DNA of 64,000 nt from Streptomyces geranii (GCF_002954775.1 NZ_PJME01000038.1:32034-96033), one strand, 5' to 3'. Shown: positions 34,801 to 43,646, numbered from the stretch's first letter. The notes: a model not told the origin generated them from the letters alone. Made by a program: numbers and translations.

Positions 34801-35142
34801 GGTCGGGCGGCCCCGACGGCTCGGGGGCCGCCGGACGGACGGGTCCGGCGTTCGTGGCCGCGCAACCGTTCGGAGCGGGGGCGTGAGCGGGCGGGAGGGG
34901 GAGACCGTGGCCGTGGCCTGGCGCGAGGGGCCGGCGGGCGCGGGACGGACGGGATGGTGGGCGGCCCGGAGGGGTGCCTCACGGCGGCGGCCTCCGGCCC
35001 GAAGACGCCGGCGCTCCGCACGGCGCGGGGCACGCCCTCGCCCTCGTGCGCATCGGCCTCGTGCGAGTCGAGGCCCAAGGAGTCCTCGACTCGAAGTCCG
35101 CAGCAGGGTGCTTGATGCGCGCTACTGCATCCGAATGCCGCC

Positions 35143-35559
35143 ATGTGTGCAGTCGCGACGGCCTCACTCGGCTGCCGTTCGAGTCGGAGCGCTGCAATCC
35201 GGGACTGCCTGGTCAGAGGACACGAACCACTGATCGATGCCGTGAAGCTGCCGGACCCGGACGACCGGCATGTCCTGGCCGCAGCGATCCGGGCCGAGGC
35301 ACAGGTCGTCGTCACCTTCAACCTGAAGGCCTTCCCTACCGATGCCCTGGCCCCCTGGGACGTCGAAGCTGTGCATCCGGACGCTTTCCTGGAGACACAG
35401 ATCGATCTGGCCCCGCAGGTCGTCCACGGCGCGGTACAGAGGATCGCGGACAGCTGGCGAAAGCCGCCAGGCACAGTGGACGACGTGATCGCCAGGCTGG
35501 AGCGGCGGGGCCTGGTCGCTTCGGCGGCAGCCCTACGAACGCTTGCAATCACGCCCTGA
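35143..35559 (+). pseudogene. PIN-domain (VapC-like) protein, N-terminally truncated
   Basis: From about residue 25 the frame matches the second half of PIN_3-type toxins: RGHEPLIDAVKLPDPDDRHV, then LAAAIRAEAQVVVTFNLKAF, then DALAPWDVEAVHPDAFL and the helical tail TVDDVIARLERRGL. The Asp residues of DPDDRH belong to the acidic active site, but the N-terminal strand with the first catalytic Asp is missing, and the first 20 codons look random. No antitoxin gene is attached. It lies near the right end of cassette 2. The 35560-35830 stretch shows no gene. Confidence 0.65.
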
Positions 35560-35831
35560 CTGCCGCTCTCAATCACGCGAGGCGGTGACCGTGCGCACCC
35601 CGCCGCATCCGTCAGCCGACGGACTCGCAGGTCCGCGGTGCGCACGCGGCACCACGCGACTGGCAAGCACATAGAGCTCGGCTTCACCGAGATCGTCAGC
35701 CACTCAGGAACGACAACTACGGGAAATCGCAGCGCCGGGTTCACCCTCCCCTGCAGAGAGCACCTGTACAGCATCGGAGGGCATTGGGAAGGTGTGTGCA
35801 CTCGCAACCTGGTCTCTGGACCAGGCAACAA

Positions 35832-35860
35832 AGTGCGAGTTCGGTTCTCGTCACCCGCTC
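35832..35860 (+). other. Attachment-site copy 3: short tRNA-Gly 3' end
   Basis: Only the T arm and acceptor remain (AGTGCGAGTTCGGTTCTCG, then TCACCCGCTC). In place of the anticodon part there is an inverted repeat, CCTGGTC-TCTG-GACCAGG (35808-35825), nested inside ACTCGCA / TGCGAGT. The conserved left arm of the other copies is not recognisable here. Confidence 0.7.
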
Positions 35861-35865
35861 TATTT

Positions 35866-35894
35866 GAAGCCCCAGGCCAGTGGCCTGGGGCTTC
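35866..35894 (+). terminator. Terminator after attachment copy 3
   Basis: GAAGCCCCAGGCC and GGCCTGGGGCTTC form a perfect 13-bp stem with loop AGT. It differs by two compensating base changes from the hairpin after copy 2. Confidence 0.75.
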
Positions 35895-36023
35895 TTGCCG
35901 TCCAGACCTTTTGTCGACTCCGCGCCCCGTCGGCTCAGGGTGCAGTAGCCCTCCGCGGGTGTGGCGCCCTCTTTCCCCGGCGGGGAGTTCGCCCCGCCGG
36001 GGAGAAGGGGCGTGTGGCGTGGG

Positions 36024-39000
36024 TCAGAACACGCCCTTGTAGCTCTGCCAGCCGGTGGCGAGTTTGGTGCGGCCGCTGAAGGAGCCCTTGCCGTTGCCGT
36101 TGTTGCGGTAGAGGGCACCGGAGGTGTCGCGGGAGACGACGTCGGCCCTGCCGTCGCCGGTGATGTCGCCCACGCCGACGATGACGTTGTACGAAGCCCC
36201 CCAGTCGTTGAAGACCTTCACCCGGCTCTTGAACTTGCCCGTCGTGGTGCCGTCGTAGCGCCACAGCTCGTTTGACTTGTCCTGCGCCAGCAGGTCGCCG
36301 TGGCCGTCGCCGTTGAGGTCGCCGACACCCACGATCTTCTTGTAGCCCGTCCACTTGGAGGCGATCTTCGTCCGCGCCGACAGCTTGCCCGCGCTCGTCG
36401 CCTTGTACAGGTAGACGTCCCCGGTGGAGGCCTGACGTACGATCAGGTCCGCGCGGCCGTCACCGCTGACGTCCCCGGGCGAGGTCAGCACGTCGTACTG
36501 CGTCCAGCCGCTGGTGCCCAGCGAGGTGTACGCCGTCGTCGGGGTCACCGCCGCCCCACACGCGGGCCGGTAGGCGCGCAGCGCACCGCTGCCGTAGCGT
36601 ACGAGGACGTCGTTGCACCGGTCGTTGTTGAGGTCGCCGTACGGCACGAACTTCGCGCTCGTCGGCCAGCCGGAGCCCGTTTTCTTACCGGTCAGGGTGC
36701 CGGTACCGGTGCCGTGCTGGTACGTCAGTCCGCCCGAGCCGTTGAGGGTGAGCACCTCGCCGAAGCCGTCCGCGGTGGCGAAGTCCCGTCGGACCGGGGT
36801 CGCGCCGGTGACCTTGAGCGTGCCGGTCTTGGTGAGGGTCGCGCCCTGGCCGTCGGCCGGGGCGGCGGTGAGCGTCCAGGTGTAGGCGCCGTTGGCGACG
36901 AGCTTGCCGGCCGTGTCCTTGCCGTTCCACGACGGCGAGAGCACGCCCTGTGCCGTACCGCCGGACAAGGTGCGCACCGTCGCCCCCGTGGCCTTGTTCT
37001 TGAGCACGAGTGTCCAGGAGGCAGCCGACTTCGACAGCCACCACCTGGGGCTCCAGAGCACAGCGCCGCCCTTGACGTCGACCGAACCCGCGACGGAGGA
37101 GTCGAGCTGGGACAGTGCCGAGACGGGGACGCCGCTGGGCACCAGGTGGGTGTTCTCCTTGCGGTCGACATACGCGATCAGGCCGGTGTACGGGTCGACG
37201 TCCCAGGGCTCCCCGCCCGAGAGGGTGGCCACCGAGTGCGTCACCGGCGTGGCACCGCGGACGTCGGTCACCTTCAGCTCGCCGCCGGCGCTGGTGACGA
37301 CGAAGCCGTCGCCGAGCTTGGCGGTCCCCCAAGCGCCCTGCGTGAGGGTGGTCTTGGTCTGGGTGACGGTGTCGTAGACGCCCTGGCTCTCGCCCGAGCC
37401 GACGCACGACCACAGCAGCCAGCGTCCCACGGCCTGGAGGTTCTCCAGCAGGCACTTCGGGCCGAAATAGACTGAATCGCCGCGCTTGCCGGTGCGGACG
37501 TCGACCGGCGCGGCGCTGTCGTTGCCGTCCGCCACCCACAGGGTGGTGCCCCACAGCGTCCTGCCGTGCGTCGCCGAGGTGAGCACCGTGGAGCCGGTGT
37601 CGAGGTCGACCACCCGCGTCTGCGAACCGGTCGCCTCCGTGTACTCGGTGACCATCGCGACGTGCCGGCCCTTGGCGTCGAACACCACCACATAGTTGTG
37701 CTGGGGGTCGATCGCTGTGCCGGGCAGCGTGCCCGTCGGCTGGACGACCCGGGGGACGCGGTCGTCGCCCGAGAGATACGAGTTCCAGACGACCGTACGG
37801 CCGTCCCCGGTGCCCACGAGGTTGGGCGCGTAGGTGGTGACGAGGCCCTGGGAGGTGCGGGGGCCGACCGTGAGGGTGTCACCGGTGCTGCCGATCGTCC
37901 GGCTGTACATGGATGTACGGCCGGTCTCGCGGTCCCGTTCCGTCACTGTCAACCGGCCTTTGTCCAGGGTGAGTTGAGGCACCGGGTCGGCCACCGGGTC
38001 CAGCACGGAGGCGGCGACCTTCTCGGCGACGGGGGTGCCGTCGGTGCCCGCGCGGACCAGGTTCACCCCGAAGTCGGCGGTGTCGGCGCCGCCACCGGGC
38101 ACGAGGAGCCCGCCGTCGGGGGTGGGGACGGCGAGGGCGAGGCTCTCCGAGCGGGCCAGCACGGCCTTGGTCGTCGAGCCGTCGGGGGCGAGCGCGTCGA
38201 CCCGCCAGACGGGCAGGCTGCCGTCCTTGGCGCCCAGCGAGGAGTCGTAGCGGGAGACCAGGAGCTGGTCGCCGACCATGCCCAGCAGGTGGGTCGCGTA
38301 GTCGTTCTCCAGCGGCACGGTACGGACGGCCGTGGTCAGGTCTGCGCGGGAGTAGACGGAGACGGTGTCGACGCCGTCCCACGACACCAGGTGGGTGGGG
38401 GTGAGGACCACACGCCCGGTCGTGTTGATGGTCGGGTTGTACGGCAGCTCGACGAACGTGCCCTTGTCGGCGTCGATCCAGCCGCTGCGGGTCGTGCTGC
38501 CCGTCCAGTACTGCACCACCGTGCCGTGGGCGTCGGCGACGGGCGAGTTGCCGGTGCTCACCGAGGAGACGTCGGCCGGGACGCCCGACACCGCGCGGTC
38601 GCCCACGGTGCCGTCGTCCTGGAGGTCGAGCAGATGCCAGGTCAGCCGGTCGACCGTCCAGGCGGTCGTCACGACGGTCCGCCCGAGCGTCCCCCGGTAG
38701 GTGTGACCCTTGGGGAGCGCGATCGTCGTGACCGCGCCCCCGGCCCCCATGTCCCGCAGCGTCACGGTCCGCGCGCTGCCGTCGTAGCGGGCGACCACGT
38801 CCGAGCCGGCGCCGAACTCCGGCATGCCCCAGACCTCGTCGGCCGAGGCGTCCACCACCGTGTCCTCGCCTGTGTAGGTGGTCCACACATGGCCACGGCC
38901 GGGTTCATAGCGCAGGAACCCCGAGGGTCCGGCGCTGAACAGCGCGGTCTGCGGCAGCAGGGATGTCTGCGCCGGGATGACCAGCTCGGAGGCGGCGACC

Positions 39001-39092
39001 GCGTAGACGTCGGCTGTCAGCGGGCCGAGGCTCATGGTCAGGGTCAGCGAAGTGACAGCCAAGCCGACACGAATGAGGGCATATCTGCCCAC
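36024..39092 (-). CDS. Large secreted FG-GAP/VCBS repeat protein
   Basis: A 1022-residue exported protein. The signal peptide is MGRYALIRVGLAVTSLTLTM, with cleavage likely before residue 35. Residues 40-680 look like a beta-propeller of repeated strand motifs (for example DVVARYDGSARTVTLRDMG). A FlgD-like immunoglobulin domain is near 690-790 (SPSWNGKDTAGKLVANGAYT). Four FG-GAP repeats end the protein, with Ca-binding loops GDLNNDRCNDVLV, GDVSGDGRADLIV, GDLNGDGHGDLLA and GDITGDGRADVVS, about 50 residues apart. GGAGG precedes the GTG start at 39092. It is the only gene between attachment copies 3 and 4. Surface binding or a structural role is likely; no catalytic motif is visible. Confidence 0.92.
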   Translation of the reverse strand: MGRYALIRVGLAVTSLTLTMSLGPLTADVYAVAASELVIPAQTSLLPQTALFSAGPSGFLRYEPGRGHVWTTYTGEDTVVDASADEVWGMPEFGAGSDVVARYDGSARTVTLRDMGAGGAVTTIALPKGHTYRGTLGRTVVTTAWTVDRLTWHLLDLQDDGTVGDRAVSGVPADVSSVSTGNSPVADAHGTVVQYWTGSTTRSGWIDADKGTFVELPYNPTINTTGRVVLTPTHLVSWDGVDTVSVYSRADLTTAVRTVPLENDYATHLLGMVGDQLLVSRYDSSLGAKDGSLPVWRVDALAPDGSTTKAVLARSESLALAVPTPDGGLLVPGGGADTADFGVNLVRAGTDGTPVAEKVAASVLDPVADPVPQLTLDKGRLTVTERDRETGRTSMYSRTIGSTGDTLTVGPRTSQGLVTTYAPNLVGTGDGRTVVWNSYLSGDDRVPRVVQPTGTLPGTAIDPQHNYVVVFDAKGRHVAMVTEYTEATGSQTRVVDLDTGSTVLTSATHGRTLWGTTLWVADGNDSAAPVDVRTGKRGDSVYFGPKCLLENLQAVGRWLLWSCVGSGESQGVYDTVTQTKTTLTQGAWGTAKLGDGFVVTSAGGELKVTDVRGATPVTHSVATLSGGEPWDVDPYTGLIAYVDRKENTHLVPSGVPVSALSQLDSSVAGSVDVKGGAVLWSPRWWLSKSAASWTLVLKNKATGATVRTLSGGTAQGVLSPSWNGKDTAGKLVANGAYTWTLTAAPADGQGATLTKTGTLKVTGATPVRRDFATADGFGEVLTLNGSGGLTYQHGTGTGTLTGKKTGSGWPTSAKFVPYGDLNNDRCNDVLVRYGSGALRAYRPACGAAVTPTTAYTSLGTSGWTQYDVLTSPGDVSGDGRADLIVRQASTGDVYLYKATSAGKLSARTKIASKWTGYKKIVGVGDLNGDGHGDLLAQDKSNELWRYDGTTTGKFKSRVKVFNDWGASYNVIVGVGDITGDGRADVVSRDTSGALYRNNGNGKGSFSGRTKLATGWQSYKGVF

Positions 39093-39403
39093 TTAATTCC
39101 TCCACGGGAGTGGAAAGCGAGAACACTTGCACGATCAAGACTCGCCAACGGGCGACAAGGTTGCGGTCGGGGAAGGTCGGGAGGACGTCAGCTCCAGGTC
39201 GCCCTGGAGTTCGCCGCGTAGCCCTTCATGTAGCGGACAGCGCCGCTTCGTTCTCCGACGGCGCCTCCGCGATGACCCAGCCGGGACCAATCGTACGCAG
39301 CAGCAACGTCACTTCAACAGTTGGTCACCGCACAAGGAGGCCCATGCTCGGTGGCACCGTCAACAGCGCCGGCCTCTCCCCTTCCGAGGTTCCGTGCCCT
39401 CCG

Positions 39404-39519
39404 TGTGCCCGTAAGAACGGGGAACCACGGTCAGCCGCGGTGCGATCCGACCCCACGACCACTTCGAGCACCAGGCATCCACGCTGGTCAGAGCCGTGCG
39501 GCCTATCCAAGCGCCGTAC
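39404..39519 (+). repeat. Left attachment arm 4
   Basis: It repeats the order seen at copies 1 and 2: GTGTGCCCGTAAGAACGG, AACCACGGTC, GGTGCGATCC, then GGTCAGAG and CAAGCGCCGT just before the tRNA-like part. Farther left the similarity fades. The 39093-39403 gap before it shows no gene. Confidence 0.55.
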
Positions 39520-39564
39520 CTTCCCAAGCTGAGAGTGCGAGTTCGATCCTCGTCACCCGCTCCA
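39520..39564 (+). other. Attachment-site copy 4: 3' end of tRNA-Gly(CCC)
   Basis: It begins CTTCCCAAGCTGAGAGTGCG and ends CACCCGCTCCA, including the encoded CCA as in copy 1. One T-loop base differs (GATCC). The 5' half of the tRNA is absent. Confidence 0.8.
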
Positions 39565-39569
39565 ACACG

Positions 39570-39596
39570 AACCCCCAGGTCGACGACCCGGGGGTT
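39570..39596 (+). terminator. Terminator after attachment copy 4
   Basis: AACCCCCAGGTC and GACCCGGGGGTT form a 12-bp stem with one mismatch and loop GAC, followed by GTTTGTT. The spacing to the tRNA-like segment is the same as at copies 1-3. Confidence 0.75.
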
Positions 39597-39719
39597 GTTT
39601 GTTGTCCGGACCGGTGGCCGAGAGGCACCGCGGCACCGCGGACTGCCGTCCCCACCGGGAAAACGGGCCACCACTGAGTCACTCGCTTACCGGTACGGTG
39701 CTCAGCGCCCAGGGATGCC

Positions 39720-42491
39720 GTGACATCTGCGGATCTCCCCCTCGTACCTCGGAGTGTTGCAGTGGCGCAGTACGCGTCGGCCTCGGACTTCGCGCGCATC
39801 GTGCAAGCAGGCGGAGATGTGGTGCTGCACGGTGAGCGCGCGCCGTACGAGCTCAGGATGTGGCCGTCTGCCTCGCAGACGTTGTCGGCCGAGGAGGCGT
39901 GCGCTCAGCCCAGCCGGTTGCTCCGAGCCGGGCATGAGATCGTCGGTTTCGTCGGCCGGGAGACCGAATTGGACACCCTGCGCTCTTGGCGGGACAGCTG
40001 TCGAGGACGCCCGCACGCCGCGTTGCGGCTCATTCATGGGCCAGGGGGGCAGGGCAAGACGCGACTGGCCGCTCAGGCCGCCCGGATATGGCGGCAGGAA
40101 GGGTGGAGCGTCTTTCGCGCGGTCCCGCAGCCTTACTCCTCGACTGGCCCCGTACCGGAGATCGCGCCGGTTGGAACCACCTCAGGGGCGCTGATCGTGG
40201 TCGACTACGCCCAGGAGTGGGACACCGATGATCTGCTCCGGCTCATCCACGACATGTCCTCCCCCGTAGCAGCACCGGTGCTGATATTGCTGCTGGCACG
40301 GTCAGCAGGTACGTGGTGGCAGTTGCTCGAATCTCGTGTCACCAGAAATTTCGACATGGCGCCGGAAGCGCTCCGGCTCGAACCTCTCGTCAGTCGCCCG
40401 TCGGACCGAGCGCCCCTCTTCTCCGAGGCCTTCCGTCATTTCGCCGCCGCTCTCGAAGCCCCCGCCGCGCTCCTCCCCCGCCCCCCTTCCGGCCTCCAGG
40501 ACCACAGCGCCTACGACCAGGCGCTGACGTTGCACATGTCCGCCCTCGCCAGCGTCCTCGCGGCCGTGCAGGACAGCACCGCGCCCGACGACCCCGACAA
40601 GCTCTCGGCCTACCTCCTGGCACGCGAGCGCGACCATTGGGCGCGCCTGCACGAACGTGGCCTGCTCAAGGCCGACCCGAACACGATGTCCCAGGTCATG
40701 TACATCGCGGCACTGACGGGGCCGTCGTCGTACGCGGATGGGACAGCAGCTCTCCGGGCCGCTCCGGTCGAGTCGTGGGAGCATCCGGGAAGGCTCATCA
40801 AGGATCACGCGGTGTGCTACGCACCGAGCCGAGCGGACTCCGTACTCGAACCCCTCTACCCGGACCGGCTCAACGAGGACTTCCTGGCGCTGATGACCCC
40901 AGGGCACGACTGCGCGTTCCCGGCGGACCCGTGGAGCGCTCAGGCACTCGGTCTTCTCCTGAAACCAGGCGGCACCCCCTGGACACGTACCGCACTCACC
41001 ACATTGGCCGAGACGGCCAAGCGCTGGCCCCATGTCGCACGCGAACACCTCATCCCCCTGTTACGCGAACACCCCGAGATCTGTCTGGAAGCGGGAAGCG
41101 CCGCGATCGTCGCCCTCACCGAACTGCACGACCTCGACGGCGTGCTGGTACTCGACTTGTACGAGCTTCTCGCACAGCGTCGTCCCGTCGACCTCAATGC
41201 CGGCTACGTCGCCCTCCTCACCTGGCTGTCGAACAAGGCGCACCTCTTCCCTGACGGCCAACGGGCGCTCGTGAACGCCGCGTTGGGCGCAGCACTCGGT
41301 GAGAACGGCCGCTGTGCGGAAGCTGTCGACCATGGTGCGGCGGCCGTCGCTCTTCTGCGGCGGCTCATGGCAGACGGTGCGGAGGACTGCCGCACCCATC
41401 TCGCCGGCGCTCTGTCCAATCTCTCCGAACACCTCTCCTTGACCAGGGCGAATCAGGCTGCTCTGGATGTCGCACGGGAGGCGGTCTCCCACTATCGGAG
41501 TCTCGCTCGCCATGCTCCTGGCGAGTTCGGACTCCGGCTGGCCGTCGCACTCAGCAACGTCGGAAACTGTCTGGCCGTACACCTGGACAGAGGGTCGGAA
41601 GCACTGGCTCCCGCCGACGAAGCAGTCCGCATCCTGAGGGACCTCGACGAGACCGACCCGAACACCCATACCGAGGCACTCGCCACGGCGCTGGCGACCC
41701 TCAGCCGAGCAGCCGCCGCCTGGGGCAACGACACTCTCGCTCTCGATGCTGCGGAGGAGTCCCTCAACCTCCGCAGACGCCTGGCCGAGGCCCACGGAGC
41801 CGTTTGCTCTCCAGTCCTCGCCAATGCCCTTGACACCCTCGGCAGGGCCCTGTGGAGAACAGGCCGGACGGACGAGGCACTTGCGTCCCTGGAGGAATCC
41901 GCCGCGATCGCAAGGAAACTCGCCAGCATCGTGCCCGACCGCTTTGAACCCCTGCTGAAAGGCCGACTCCACTACCTTTTCGCGCGCTACCGGGAGTTGC
42001 GACATCGCAAGAAGCTGGTACCCATCGCCGAGGAACTGGTCGCGCTGGACCAACGCCGGGTCGACAGAGGCCGTCAGGAATACCGGCCCGCTCTGGCCAT
42101 CGCGACGTACACCCTCGCAGTCGCACGGGGCGGAGCCGAGCAATGGGACGAGGCATGCTCGACGGCAGACCTTGCGGCCGACCTGATCCGTCCCCGGGCC
42201 ACCCTCGGTGTCGTGGCTGCGGAGGTCGCACTCGTCCGTTTCCTCTGCGGAGCCGCCCTGATACGCGTGGAAGGACGGAGGAATCCGGGTGGGGTGCCGG
42301 ACAGGATCAACGAAGCGCTCGCGGTGTATTCAAGGCTCCCCGTCATCCTCCCGGCGTACCTGCGGCGTGAATGCCTCGACGCTTTCGAGGTGTTGGAGGA
42401 ATCGCTGGAGGCCGCAGGAGACCGTGGCTCGGCACTCGAACTGAGAGGACGACGCATGCGCCGCACTCCGAATGATCAGGTCAACTTGTAA
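39720..42491 (+). CDS. STAND-like P-loop ATPase with tetratricopeptide repeats
   Basis: A 923-residue cytosolic protein. A P-loop NTPase lies at about residues 75-330, with VGRETELDTL ahead of Walker A (HGPGGQGKTRLAAQAA, near 105) and Walker B ALIVVDYAQEWDTDDLL near 157. A helical middle region follows. From about residue 515 to 900 there are TPR-like helix pairs (for example NAALGAALGENGRCAEAVDH and NALDTLGRALWRTGRTDEAL). This is the layout of signal-transduction ATPases that sense a ligand through repeats; many act in phage defence, others in regulation. The first 60 residues form no domain I recognise, so an effector is not evident. The start is GTG 39720. It shares cassette 4 with vapBC. 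Confidence 0.82.
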   Translation: MTSADLPLVPRSVAVAQYASASDFARIVQAGGDVVLHGERAPYELRMWPSASQTLSAEEACAQPSRLLRAGHEIVGFVGRETELDTLRSWRDSCRGRPHAALRLIHGPGGQGKTRLAAQAARIWRQEGWSVFRAVPQPYSSTGPVPEIAPVGTTSGALIVVDYAQEWDTDDLLRLIHDMSSPVAAPVLILLLARSAGTWWQLLESRVTRNFDMAPEALRLEPLVSRPSDRAPLFSEAFRHFAAALEAPAALLPRPPSGLQDHSAYDQALTLHMSALASVLAAVQDSTAPDDPDKLSAYLLARERDHWARLHERGLLKADPNTMSQVMYIAALTGPSSYADGTAALRAAPVESWEHPGRLIKDHAVCYAPSRADSVLEPLYPDRLNEDFLALMTPGHDCAFPADPWSAQALGLLLKPGGTPWTRTALTTLAETAKRWPHVAREHLIPLLREHPEICLEAGSAAIVALTELHDLDGVLVLDLYELLAQRRPVDLNAGYVALLTWLSNKAHLFPDGQRALVNAALGAALGENGRCAEAVDHGAAAVALLRRLMADGAEDCRTHLAGALSNLSEHLSLTRANQAALDVAREAVSHYRSLARHAPGEFGLRLAVALSNVGNCLAVHLDRGSEALAPADEAVRILRDLDETDPNTHTEALATALATLSRAAAAWGNDTLALDAAEESLNLRRRLAEAHGAVCSPVLANALDTLGRALWRTGRTDEALASLEESAAIARKLASIVPDRFEPLLKGRLHYLFARYRELRHRKKLVPIAEELVALDQRRVDRGRQEYRPALAIATYTLAVARGGAEQWDEACSTADLAADLIRPRATLGVVAAEVALVRFLCGAALIRVEGRRNPGGVPDRINEALAVYSRLPVILPAYLRRECLDAFEVLEESLEAAGDRGSALELRGRRMRRTPNDQVNL

Positions 42492-42544
42492 GTGTGACGG
42501 TGAATATGAGGGGAGAAGCCATAGTGAGGCTCGTGAACTCCTTC

Positions 42545-42700
42545 CTCCCGGTGAGCAGTCGTCCATCGGCTCGGTGCGCATCTCGGCCCACGCGACCGGA
42601 AACTCCCACGTCTACCAGGCAGGGTGTTCTGTGCCCAGGGCGACCAGCACATCGAGGAACGTCACCACCACTGTCCGGCCAAGCCCTCGAACGAGTGGCT
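42545..42700 (+). pseudogene. Fragment of a VYQAG-DQHI linker typical of Streptomyces NTPase/protease proteins
   Basis: One frame reads SIGSVRISAHATGNSHVYQA and a frameshift leads to QGDQHIEERHHH. The pattern ISATASGxxRVYQAGRDQHI-x-HHHH occurs near the N-terminus of many Streptomyces trypsin-like or NTPase signalling proteins. Only about 50 codons remain and no ATPase follows. The rest of 42492-42826 shows nothing else. Confidence 0.4.
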
Positions 42701-42826
42701 GGGGGCGTTGCCGCACTCCGTCCGAGTGCCGCCGACGGCCGAGCCGGGGCACATCGCGCGGGAGAACGCTCGGCCGCCCATTCGGAAGACTTCGCCGTCT
42801 GCAACCTGTGGAACGGCGCAGGCACC

Positions 42827-43237
42827 TCAGGCGGTGTCGTGGACGTTGTGCTCGCTCAGGTCGGATGCATGACGGGCGATAGCGCGGTAGTCGGCATCGT
42901 CATGGAGGACGGCCAGACCGTGATGGGCCGCGGTGGCGGCGATGACGAGGTCCACCGCCGACGCACTGCGATGTTCCCCATCCTGGGCCATGCGGTGTTG
43001 CACCGCGCCGATCCAGCGCCCCGCGTTCTTCGGCACCGACACGTCCGGGTAGAGATCAGTGAACATCTCCGTGATCTCGTCGTACTCGCGTCCGTTCCGG
43101 GCACTGTGGAGGAACTCGGCGCGTTGCGCGTAACAGGATGCGATGGCCCCGGCATCGATCGCGTCGTACCAGGCCGATTGCAGTTTTGGATCGCGGAGCA
43201 ACCGGACCAGGCCGGATGTGTCGAGCAAGTAGATCAC
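42827..43237 (-). CDS. VapC-type PIN-domain ribonuclease toxin
   Basis: A 136-residue PIN toxin. The N-terminal strand IYLLDTSGLVRLL holds the first catalytic Asp, AQRAEFLHSARNGREYDEI a central acidic residue (Glu), and SAVDLVIAATAAHHGLAVLH with DDADYRAIA the C-terminal Asp cluster. It would cleave RNA when free and be silenced by VapB. The GTG start overlaps the vapB stop by four bases (GTGA), as in coupled toxin-antitoxin operons. All expected active-site acids are visible, so it is probably functional. A decayed copy lies at 45.9-46.2 kb. Confidence 0.92.
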   Translation of the reverse strand: MIYLLDTSGLVRLLRDPKLQSAWYDAIDAGAIASCYAQRAEFLHSARNGREYDEITEMFTDLYPDVSVPKNAGRWIGAVQHRMAQDGEHRSASAVDLVIAATAAHHGLAVLHDDADYRAIARHASDLSEHNVHDTA

Positions 43238-43455
43238 CGGCTGTGCTTCTCCGCCCGGTGCAGGCGCTCGGCGTCCTCGACGGCACCCCACTCACGCGCA
43301 CGTTCGAAGTGACGGCTGATGCGCGCTGCACGCTCCTGCTGCTCGGCGTAAAAGCGCAGGGCGAGATTGACCGCTTCCTTTTTGGTCCTGACCTTGGACA
43401 GAGCCATCGCACGTTCCAGGGCGTCATCGTCGATGTCGATCTGGGTTACAGACAT
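43234..43455 (-). CDS. VapB-type antitoxin
   Basis: A 73-residue antitoxin with an N-terminal ribbon-helix-helix, MSVTQIDIDDDALERAMALS and RTKKEAVNLALRFYAEQQER, and a basic C-terminal tail that would wrap VapC. The start at ATG 43453-43455 has GGAGG seven bases upstream. A perfect inverted repeat lies 17 bp upstream, the expected autoregulatory operator. The gene is directly coupled to vapC. Confidence 0.92.
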   Translation of the reverse strand: MSVTQIDIDDDALERAMALSKVRTKKEAVNLALRFYAEQQERAARISRHFERAREWGAVEDAERLHRAEKHSR

Positions 43456-43471
43456 GTGGCACCTCCCTCGC

Positions 43472-43511
43472 AATGTTGGTGATGTACATAGAAGAATACG
43501 TCACCAACATT
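43472..43511. promoter_or_regulatory. Inverted-repeat operator of vapBC
   Basis: AATGTTGGTGA (43472-43482) and TCACCAACATT (43501-43511) are perfect reverse complements separated by 18 unusually AT-rich bases that include a TACATAGAA-like stretch and could hold the promoter. Two VapB dimers could bind. Confidence 0.75.
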
Positions 43512-43565
43512 CGCGGGACCAGCTGTGCTCACACATACCCCGGTCACTGATGGCACCCGTGCCCA

Positions 43566-43614
43566 TGGCGTGTCCGTAAGAGCAGAGCTGAGAGTGCGAG
43601 TTCGGTTCTCGTCA
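43566..43614 (+). other. Attachment-site copy 5, degraded
   Basis: GGCGTGTCCGTAAGAG is followed within five bases by AGCTGAGAGTGCGAGTTCGG and TTCTCGTCA; the acceptor strand is then lost (GTCGCC instead of CCCGC). So the arm motif and tRNA part that are about 100 bp apart at copies 1, 2 and 4 are brought together by a deletion. No terminator follows. Confidence 0.65.
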
Positions 43615-43646
43615 GTCGCCGGTTTCCGTCTTCTCGTAGGTGGCGG

